Source: Henricia sp. BOLD:AAB3569 (Eukaryota > Echinodermata > Asteroidea > Spinulosida > Echinasteridae). Taken from it: a stretch of DNA of 64,000 nt. Location of the stretch: assembly GCA_037783545.1 (NCBI GenBank), contig JBBELK010001207.1:1-64000 (forward strand). Reading direction: 5' to 3'. The notes under the pieces were generated by a model that made no database searches, was not told where the DNA came from, and worked only from the letters and a program-made list of their open reading frames with translations. Shown piece after piece: positions 55,781 to 64,000 of this stretch. A program made the position numbers and the translations under genes. How positions within the stretch are numbered: the first letter of the stretch is position 1; each line of letters opens with the position of its first letter.

Positions 55781-58700
55781 CCCCTCCCCCCCCCCCCCCC
55801 CCCTCCCCCAAAAAAAACAACCAAAAAGGGCCTCTTTGAAATAACCGTATCAGTTCAAGGCAAATATTATGTTGAATCCCAGGCAATAAGGTAGGGACCA
55901 AAAACCGACAGCCATTGGTACAATGCCAGAAAAAGAGGGTTGGAAAGGGGGAAGTTCACCTGACTCCCCCTTTTTTAAAAAGCCTGGATCCGCCCCTGAA
56001 AGTACAAATTTGCTAATAGTGCTTCGTTCGTTCGTAGGGTTGACGCTACTTCGGCGCTTAGCAGCCAGGAGTGTATGTTGCCTTTAGCAACGCGTTTAGT
56101 TTGCACTTATCGAAAAGTGCTCGTCGGAGCTGGATCGGGTCGAGATCTAAGTCTCCTGCTAGTCTTTTCCACTGGCATACTATGCCTTTGTGTGCAGTGG
56201 GTGTGAATAGCCATTGTTTGAGTTCGGAGGAGTTGGGCATCCTTGAGATGTGGCTGAGGTATTTGAGATGTTGGGTTTGACAGAAAGTGGACGCTGTGGA
56301 GGTCTTGCATATCCGCAGGATGTCGGCATTTGAATATCGGTAGGCGTACTGGCGAGACGGGTCAGCATCCGGGGGTTCGGCTCTAACCGCTCTTTGCTGG
56401 AAGCCACCTCTAATCATCTGCCTGCACATCCGCGCCCACACTTTTTGCTACGCTGGGCGGCGCTTAATCGCTCGGTTTGCACTGCATACGTCAATCTTGA
56501 CCGTATGATCGACTCTGCCATCCTCACTCGTACCCTGAGCTGTATCTCTTTATCTGTTAGGACACCCTTGCACTCATTCCACTTCCCATAGGCTGCACCA
56601 ATCTGGTGCTGGAGGTATTTGGGGTCTTTCGGGTTGTCGGTGAGCACATGACCCAGGTATCGGAACTGGCGCACGTTGTCAAGGTCAGCGCCGTTCACGT
56701 TGATCAGTGTTGTCGCTTGTTTGACATCCAGCGGTGTGTTCCACGTCATCGTGACCGTTTTTGACTCGGCCACTCGAAGTCCAAAGTTTCCGAAGTTCTC
56801 GACGATGATTTTCATCATCCCTTCCAACTCCACCTTGGACCTCGCCACCACCAGAATGTCATCAGCGTACATGATCAACTTCGATACCGCCGTGCCGCGT
56901 GATGGGAAATCAGCGCGTTGTGCACGGTTGGTACATTCGTTGTTGACCGCATAATTGTGTTTTATGCCGGCATTGGGGTATCGCTGCTCAATGTCACGGA
57001 GCGCGCAGCGGATTACTGTATCTAGCCAGTAGTTAAACAGCATGCAGCTCTCCGCCGCTCCTTGCCGTAAGCCAACTTCGATCTGTACCGGGTCCTTGTG
57101 CCCGAACCAACTCGGCTGTAGTGGTCTTGTATAGTTGTTCAAATATATCGACCAACTTGCCACCCTAATCGCCCAGTCGCCTCCGGAGTACTTTCCAGAG
57201 AGTTGCCCTGTCCACCCAGTCGTATGCAGCTTTGAGGTCCACGAAGCACCCCCAGACGTCATCGGCGGTTTTCGTCGAGATTGGACGAGCGAGAAAAACG
57301 CCATCCGTCGTTGACTTGTTGCTTCGGAACCCGTATTGACTTGGGAGTATCGCCTGTTCATAGTGCGGTGTCAGCCGGGCTAACATGACCATCACCAAGA
57401 CCTTGTTGACCGTGCTATTGATCCTTAGGCCTCGGTAGTTCTTAGCATCAGTCATGGAGCCCTTGTTCTTAAACAGCGGCTTCAATCGCGACTTAGTCCA
57501 GGCATTTGGACACTCCCCGTTCACCCACACCCGTCGGATTAGAGCGTGCACGTACTCTGCCAGCCGTGGAGTGTCCACGTACTTGAGGTGTTCTCCTGCT
57601 ATACCATCAACCCCCAAGCACCTCCCATTATTCAGCTTCTGCAGAGCCTTGCTCGTCTCCTCCAGGGTGGGCTCACTATCGTCAATCGCGCCACATCGAC
57701 CTCGGGCAGGGCCTTCTGGTACTCGGGCTCGTCGAGTGCGCTCGCCGGCGGCCGGGGGCGCGCCTTGAAGTGCTCGCTGAAATGTTGGTGCAGCGACTCG
57801 ACTGGGCAGAATTGGCGGTCGGTAGTGCATAGGAGGCGCTCCTCGTGGGCTAATCGGTATTCCTCCTCAACCTGGCGCATTTCAGCAGCCCGGTTGATCT
57901 TCTCGGCTCGCAGGCGATGAAACTCGGACTTGAGTTTTAACCTTAACTTTTTCACCTGCTTGCCTAACCTTTTACGCCCGCGAGCACCCCTGGTCTCACC
58001 TAGCCTCTCCACCATGCCCCTGTACTCATCCGTCACCCAGTCACTCTCCTCCACCAGCTGTTTCGGTAGCGCCGACTCGCTCGCTGTTGTTATTGCTGTG
58101 CGTAGCCGGCACTCCAATGCCTCGGCATCGAGCTCGTTGTCCGAAGAGTCCAAGCTCGGAAGGTGTTGCTCTATTGCCTCGGCGTACAGCTGGCGGATGA
58201 TCGGATCATCGCGAAGGGATTTGATTACTGTGCGTGGCTTCTGCTTGTCCGCCATGGAGCATCGAAGCTTGTTAAACCAACTGGCTTTCGACGCGTCGGC
58301 CTGCATGTTGGTAGGCGCATAGACCGACCAAGCAGCTAGTTTGACTCCGCGATATTTTATTCTGGCAAAGAGTATTCGGCCCGGCTCAATAATCTCGTAG
58401 TCAACTAGACTCGCTTCTGGAGAAAGCAATATCCCGACTCCGGCCGCCTTCTTCCTGGCTAAGCCTGAAAATACAAACCTCCAGCCCTCCAAGAGCGACC
58501 CTATCGGCCACTCCTCAATGACTCCCGCCCCCGCCATCCGCACCTCCGAGAAGAAGCATAATGACTGGGACAGTTGTCTCACACTCACCGCACATTGAAC
58601 CACCTTGCTCGCACATGATGCCGTCGTTACGTTGATGTTGCCGACCAAAAGCCGGTGAACGTTGCGCATCATCTTGGAATCGCTTAGAGTCTTACGACTG

Positions 58701-61700
58701 GGAGTTCTGGCAGTGGTTTCGCAGTGCTGTGTAGTGTGGGCTCCGACGGTCTTACCGTCATGACCCGTGGCTCAGATGTTGTCGCCTCGCTTTATGCTTG
58801 GCCACATTGTCATTGTGAGTGGGCAGCTCACTGCTGACTTGCTGTTGCTGTAACATACTGAACGCGATATAATCTCTTAGTTAGTAGCTTTCCAGGCGGC
58901 GGGTAGTGTGTCTCTTTTGTTGTTGCTCGCTACGACCTCATCGAGGTGGACTTCTGGACCCGTAATATATCGTCTTGTTTTTATTACCGCTTGTCTATCT
59001 TAAGTAATATAGTTCAAGTCTTTTCAATCTAAATTGGACGTACTGTAACTTGGAAAAAGCAGACCAGGATTTGTACTTCAACTTACCTCACACAATAGCA
59101 ATGGAAGATGTCATTTAATTGTGTCAACAGCGCCCTCCAGAGTTCTGTTATAGTTAGCCATTTTTAAACATATTTCTTTAAGGGGGTTTTGAGCATTTAA
59201 GAGGGGGACACCATTTCTACAATGCATTTTTAGCGGTGGTACCAAAAGAAAAACCCGTCCTCCCACGTGGCATGGTCAAAAACAGGGATTTTGGCGGCCA
59301 TTTTGAAAATACGCCCCCACGGCCACACCCACCAGTAGGGAATTTGCAAACAACCTGATTTGAATAGCTCTATGGTCAAGGTTCCCAAAAAAAGTTGTCT
59401 TGAAAAATCCCGAGGGGGGGGGGGGGGGGGGGGGGGGGAGGGGGGAGGGGGGAGGGGGGTGAGGGGGGTTCTGGTAGCCCATGGACTAAGCAGATGTTTC
59501 GTTCTTTTTTATCATATCGGTGTATTTTATTAGCTTGCTGTTCATAAGTTTTGTTTGTATTATTAATGACGTCTTTTTTGTTTGGCTTATGTTATTGTGT
59601 ATAGTCCGTTTATATTTTTATTGATTTCTCAATGTTTTTATTTAGTTCATTTTAATGTTTATACATAATCCCGTTATTTTACCCGGGGAGTGAGTTTTAT
59701 AATGGGCACGTTTTGCCTGTCTCACAACCCTAGACTTAAATCACGCATCACTGAACATCACTTTTTAAATCACGCATTACTGAACACCATTGTCTTGAAA
59801 TTGAGGTGCAACTTTCATGTTGAACAAAATTTAATATTGACACACAAAATTGAACAATTGCACAATCTTATTTATTAATTACATTTTATTCATTTACACT
59901 TTCCAACACAGGATTCCGATTTTGTATTATACTTTTATTCACCACGATCCTCCACATGTCAACCTCCTCTCTCCAAACAAAGTTGACATCGGCGGCGAAT
60001 GTCTCACGGTGTCTTGCAAACTGTCCACCTCTCGCTGAATCCTGTTACGCCCAGATCCTGTGGCGTCGTGAAAACGTTCTTTAAAAAAGTCGCAAGGGGT
60101 AAGGTATGGGGAATGCAGAGCCACTCGAAGGGGTGATACATGACAAGCACTCGCTCATGAAAGTTATTGAAGGCGATATGGAACAGCAATAAGACAGTGC
60201 GTTGGTGCACCATCTTCGCCCGCCATAGCTAACGGAATGCTGTGAACGACATAATGCGCCGCTGATGCTGGCTGATGTCAACTTTGGAGAGAGGAGGTGG
60301 ACACGTGGAGGGTCGTGGTGAATACAAATTAGATGTGTGTGGTTTAATGTGCTGGAAAGTTTGAATGAATAAAATCCGTTCAATGAATAAGATTGTGTCA
60401 TTTTGTTAAATTTTATGTGTGAATTCTGTTCGATTTTGTTCAACATGAAAGTGAACCAACAACCATTTTGCACCTCAATTTTAAGACAATAGTTCTCAGT
60501 GATGCGTGACCAGAGGAAAGTAACCAAGGCACCACACGTGACATTATATTCCCATTCATAAATATCTTGTCGTATAATTGATTAATCCCCCGAATTCACA
60601 TGCATCAAGCATGTTCGTGAGCCACTGTGATAGTTTCTGCCTAATTCAGGGTTGGCCAAATGTTTTTACCGTTATTCTTCTCTTTAAAGGTAGTATACGT
60701 ATCTCACTGGGCTGCGACAGCTCGCGACTAGTTGGAGACACAAAACTGCTAGAAAATACGCGAATTAGCAACAATGTTCACTTGGAATCACACTGAAATG
60801 GTACTTACGACACGTTTGCAAAATTTGTTCCAAAAATCGCTGGGAGTTCGCATACGTGTCGCGCGAATGTCGCGCAAAAATTCGTGCGAATGTCGCGCGA
60901 ATGTCGCGCGACAAAATTGCGAATTTTTGGCACTTGCGACTGTCTCGCGCCCGGAATGTCAGATTCTCATTTTTGTCTCCAATGAGTCACATTCGGGGCG
61001 CCAGCCATGGTGCACGCTAAAGGCTTATTAGTAGTAACTATAGGTGAGAGTTTAGCGTGGGTCTTTCAGCAAACTTACCGGAAACCGGATCTTTTATCGA
61101 CATGAAGATGGGATGCTCTTTAGTGGTTCGGTACGGGACTGGAATGGCTGCCAAAGGAGTCTGGGGGAAAATGACAAGCTGAGATGTTTCACTCCGACAG
61201 ACGGTAAATTCAGAACTGCCTTAAATTTTAACAAATAAAACATTCGTCAAGATTTTTACATGCATTTTTATAGTCTGAATAAATTGAAATATTTACACAT
61301 CCGTGCAGCGGCGTAGCTAGAGGGGGATGGGGAGGAGGATGGGGGGCGGGGGGGGGGGGGTTGTGTGTGGGGGGGGGGGGGTTGTGGGAGGGGGGGGGGG
61401 GGGTTGTGGGAGGGGGGGGGGGGTTGTTGTGGGGGGGGGGGGTTGGCCAACCCTCCCCCAATATTTATTTTATTTGGAAAATTGATGGTGCAGTCGACAA
61501 ATTCATGGTGCTGTCGGCCAAAAACTGGCTCTGAACTAAAAATCACTCATCTGTACAATAATTCCGTCCCACCATGCACTGCGCGAAGTGCATTATGGAG
61601 GAACCGTAAAGGTACGTAATACATAGACCGTATCAAATATCTGCTATCTTTTAGGGCAACTTTTGTTGTTTAAATTGGTCAACAATGTAAGCACAAAACG

Positions 61701-63921
61701 TGCAACCACGCATGTCTTCACGGAACAAGATGGCAGCTATTCGATACGGTCTATTAAAGACCGATGGATATGTGACGGACCTCTGAAGGCTTGCGAAAGA
61801 CTCGACTATACCTTAACGCACGTCTTGATTTCTTCTATCAGGGGAAGCATTGTAGCCGGACCTCGGCTGCAGTTGAGTCCCACCACGTCCGCCCCGGCTG
61901 CCTCCAACTGCCGGAACGTGTCACAGATTTCGAAACCGTCGACGGTTGCCGGTCGTCCGTTCACTTCTCTCTTTTTCCACGCCATGTTCACGATGACAGG
62001 CAGACCTGAAAGAAAAAGAAAAATATTGTGGCATTTTTGTTCTATTATGTCAGGAATGGATTAAAGCGGCGTTAACACTATCGCGGACAAATGGTCTTGT
62101 GCGCGTCTGTGCCATTGGTTTTTACAGGATTTTATTTTCAGCTTGTGCGCGGCCTATCGCGACGCATTTACGCGCGAAGTACACTCCTTCCGCAGTGGTT
62201 TCCGCGGCCCACTAGTTCGTCCGCTCCAACCACTGCTGAACTCGGCAGAGTTTTCTACGAAGCGCGTGTGTGACGTCACCCAAGACCAGGCCTGGATGAC
62301 ACTTGCCATGATTAGCCAGATGATCTGTCCCATGACACAGTAAACATGTCACCTGACACGTTTACTGTGTCCACCCTGGGCTGCTTTCGAGCGCGGCACC
62401 AGGTGCTCATGGTGCTCCATGGTGCTCGCCCGAAAGCGTGTGTAAGCATGTGTGTGACGTAACGTTTCCACCACCTGGGACCACCAGGGACGAGCGCTCG
62501 AAAGCAGCCCTATAGAGTTGCAAAGGAGAGGTAGAGGAGTTATCAAAAAGGTTACATTGTACCTTTGCCGTATTCTTTTACAGCTTCAATGGACAAAAGT
62601 GCTTCTCCCAAATCGCTGAATGTTTCCGCCAGGATGAAATCGGCTCTTTCCTCCACGGCCCACTCAATTTGTTCCTGGCATTCAAAGTTCAAGTTAAAAA
62701 GCAACAGAGATTAACTCTTCAATATATTATTATCAAACGTTTTTACGTTTTGCACCAATGAGCAAGTTCGATTCGCAACTATAGAGTTAACCACTGGTCG
62801 AACATCATCCTGGCAACACACATGCGCACTATAACGTTCAAGTGCGAACGCCTTTGGTTAGTCAACTGGCTCCGTGCAAAACGCTGCATCAACTCGATGC
62901 CCGATTGGTACCAGTGACCAGCGCGACCGTGCCCTGTGTGGGCTGGTTCCAAATGGTAGACCAGACACGACTAACTATCGTTGACTAGACTGCGTTCGGT
63001 TGGAAATAGTCGAACTATATAGTTAAATTCGTAAATCAAACTTGCCCAAAATGATATATTTCAAAGAAACTCTTTCTGGTTTTCGTAAAAGTGGGTGAAA
63101 AAGTTGGTCTCTGCCTCATATGTTTACGCACTCGCTGGCGATGTTTGTCATTCAAACCCATGAGCCGTTGTGAATGTGCAGTAGGTTATCAGTCCCTAAT
63201 GTGACATAACTCTGCTCATGAATATGTAAATTACTATTATAATAAAAATCAAGTGTAATTACACCTTCAAAATGTCCTTTATTTACCTTGAACATGTTTT
63301 TAATTTTGGCGCGTATTGCTGGGTCGTCTGGCACGTAGATGGTGCTGTTACAGATGTTTCCCGCCATTAGAGTTCCCGTTTTGTCCGCGACCTCTCTGGC
63401 CATGCGCAGTGCGTCTCGGTTCATCTTCTCTATATCCGACTCGCGATCGATCAGCGAAACTTTCTCACGGTGGGCGTAGTACTGGTTTCAGACCAAAAAC
63501 AAGTTTGTTTTATATTTGACAACTAGGCGTATATACGCAGCATGATCACAGAGGATCTCTACCACTATTACGTCACGTGTTATTTTGAAATTTCATTTAC
63601 AAATTTTATTACAAAGCACTGGGACCCTCGATTTTTTTATGACAATCTGAGATTACTCCATGAAACAAGAGTCCAAAAGAATACAGTATTTTATGATCAC
63701 CACAGCTTAAAAAAAAAACCGGATAATTACCGTAAAGGCCAGTACTACATCGCTTCCAGCGCGGACGAATTCCTCGTATTGAAGGCGCACAACTTCCGGA
63801 TATTCGAGAACAACTTCCGGAACGAACGAGCCGGCTGTCAGGTAACCGCGTCGCTCAAAGACGAAAAGATATCCCTCCGCGATGACAATCGTCTCGCCAT
63901 CGCCAAGACGCTCTCTCAGTC
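53731..63921 (-). CDS. Betaine-homocysteine S-methyltransferase-like gene, 3' six exons
   Basis: Exons (minus strand): 63921-63731, 63481-63287, 62674-62563, 62005-61812, 61160-61079 and 54005-53731. All junctions are AG/GT and phases agree; the visible part is about 349 residues. The reading follows BHMT order: [18 protein letters not shown], then [20 protein letters not shown] stretch in exon 3 ([17 protein letters not shown]), [22 protein letters not shown], and [12 protein letters not shown]. The three zinc-binding cysteines (GLNC and GICCG) are present, so the enzyme is probably active in transferring a methyl group to homocysteine. The first exon(s) lie beyond the window. The last intron is 7 kb and full of transposons. 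A paralogue within the wider homocysteine methyltransferase family is possible. Confidence 0.88.
54042..54698 (-). mobile_element. Tc1/mariner-like internal-deletion derivative
   Basis: Termini ACTGAAACGCAAAAGAAACT and their inverse. On the minus strand a 61-codon frame starts with [16 protein letters not shown], which looks like a transposase N-terminus. It runs straight into [16 protein letters not shown] and NGGHTRY, which look like a Tc1-type C-terminus. The catalytic middle is missing. It lies in the last intron of the BHMT-like gene. Confidence 0.7.
54850..55420 (+). mobile_element. Non-LTR retrotransposon 3' remnant
   Basis: The C-terminal part of a LINE reverse transcriptase in two frames ([20 protein letters not shown], then [30 protein letters not shown]). 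There are frameshifts near 55010 and 55350. The end resembles jockey/CR1-type elements. The likely 3' tail resumes after 59489, on the other side of the inserted element. Confidence 0.7.
55981..55999. repeat. Solitary end of the CAGGCGCGGATCC family
   Basis: AGCCTGGATCCGCCCCTG matches the family terminus seen at 876 and 29010. The opposite end was not found. Confidence 0.45.
56041..58672 (-). mobile_element. Defective non-LTR retrotransposon (RTE-like)
   Basis: Minus-strand frames line up as one element. An APE endonuclease part ([22 protein letters not shown]) lacks its catalytic C-terminal half. A linker follows, then reverse transcriptase ([38 protein letters not shown]) and a long C-terminal region ([23 protein letters not shown]). 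Frame breaks near 57700, 57350 and 56430 and the endonuclease deletion make it inactive. The clade is uncertain. Confidence 0.8.
59720..60510 (-). mobile_element. Decayed TIR DNA transposon with transposase remnant
   Basis: Inverted arms (59720-59985 and 60262-60505) share ATCACGCATCACTG, TTGAGGTGCAA and TCAACATGAAAG blocks. Between them the minus strand has [11 protein letters not shown], the phrase around the last catalytic Asp of mariner/Tc1-like transposases, in a frameshifted context. Confidence 0.6.
61330..61455. repeat. G-rich simple repeat
   Basis: Runs of G broken by TTGTG. Frames across it are artefacts. Confidence 0.9.
61624..61754. repeat. TAGACCGTATCG MITE, copy 4
   Basis: Termini ATAGACCGTATC and GATACGGTCTAT, in a BHMT intron. 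Confidence 0.65.
62378..62514. repeat. GGGCTGCTTTCGAGCGC hairpin repeat
   Basis: The terminal GGGCTGCTTTCGAGCGC and its inverse GCGCTCGAAAGCAGCCC bound a 137-bp MITE-like unit within a BHMT intron. Confidence 0.6.
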
Positions 63922-64000
63922 CTAGGTTAAGTACAGATTACATTTGTTGGAAAACACGGAGTGTGGACTGGCACACGTCCAATTCAGGTTGTCCAAGTTT

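Larger units (their letters stand above)
55421..59489. mobile_element. TIR element sharing ends with the foldback at 32240, carrying a LINE
   Basis: TTAGTCCATGGGCTACCA at 55421 and its inverse at the right end are each followed inward by a long C/G run (55448-55480; 59416-59458), then TCGGGATTTTT and a diverged inverted arm of about 120 bp. No clear target duplication. The first dozen terminal bases match the 32240-37030 element. The interior is mostly a LINE, so this is a composite. Confidence 0.6.

Noticed and set aside
56414..58672. LINE as a functional element
   Set aside because: Endonuclease lacks its catalytic C-terminal half and the reading frame is broken at least three times.
60850..60915. 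Short TGTCGCGCGAA repeats as a regulatory array
   Set aside because: Only a few imperfect units within an intron; no supporting context.

Overview
This is eukaryotic (animal) nuclear DNA. It is AT-rich and intron-containing and is packed with transposons. The host genes are two copies of a MYND-finger/DUF4470 gene and the 3' six exons of a betaine-homocysteine methyltransferase (BHMT)-like gene. Short foldback repeats of the 'CCAATTTTATAAAGCTG' type and frequent ACATGTA runs fit a marine invertebrate, perhaps an echinoderm or another deuterostome. The species cannot be fixed from the sequence.

Layout. (1) 1-4650: host DNA with a tRNA-derived SINE head, a small 5-bp-TSD transposon and a decayed MYND/DUF4470 gene copy. 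(2) 4656-39048: a complete Polinton/Maverick virus-like transposon of about 34.4 kb. It has ~137-bp terminal inverted repeats (TIRs) and a GCTGT(A) target-site duplication (TSD). It encodes protein-primed DNA polymerase B, a retroviral-type integrase, a double-jelly-roll major capsid protein, a packaging ATPase, three paralogous penton-like proteins, an HNH protein with zinc-ribbon-like repeats, and several small membrane proteins. I found no adenovirus-like cysteine protease. (3) 39055-44260: flanking repeats, two SINE copies, and the continuation of the duplicated host segment. (4) 44270-50760: the second copy of the duplicated host segment, with the intact MYND/DUF4470 gene. (5) 50760-64000: non-coding DNA, then the BHMT-like gene on the minus strand. 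Its 7-kb last intron holds a Tc1-like deletion derivative, LINE remnants, and a large TIR element containing a second LINE.

The Polinton is a nest of insertions. A Ty3/gypsy retrotransposon (5967-15398, LTRs alike as far as read) sits in polB. A CACTA-like element (20652-23269) with many TTGGTTAA subterminal repeats sits in the capsid gene. A 1.3-kb element with a 5-bp TSD (27738-29010) sits in a conserved minus-strand gene. A 4.8-kb foldback element (32240-37030) sits in the third penton-like gene. At polB, the capsid gene and the third penton-like gene, the flanks are in register once the insert and one TSD copy are discounted. The only other lesions seen are one stop codon and one 1-nt frameshift, so the Polinton itself looks young.

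Most distinctive observations: a SGNH/GDSL-type hydrolase ORF in the env position of the gypsy element; Polinton TIRs that end at the start codons of the two outermost genes; an AT-rich TAAATA-like motif just before nearly every Polinton start codon; an exactly perfect 84-bp palindrome between two convergent stop codons; and the HNH protein with CxHGxRxxC repeats.
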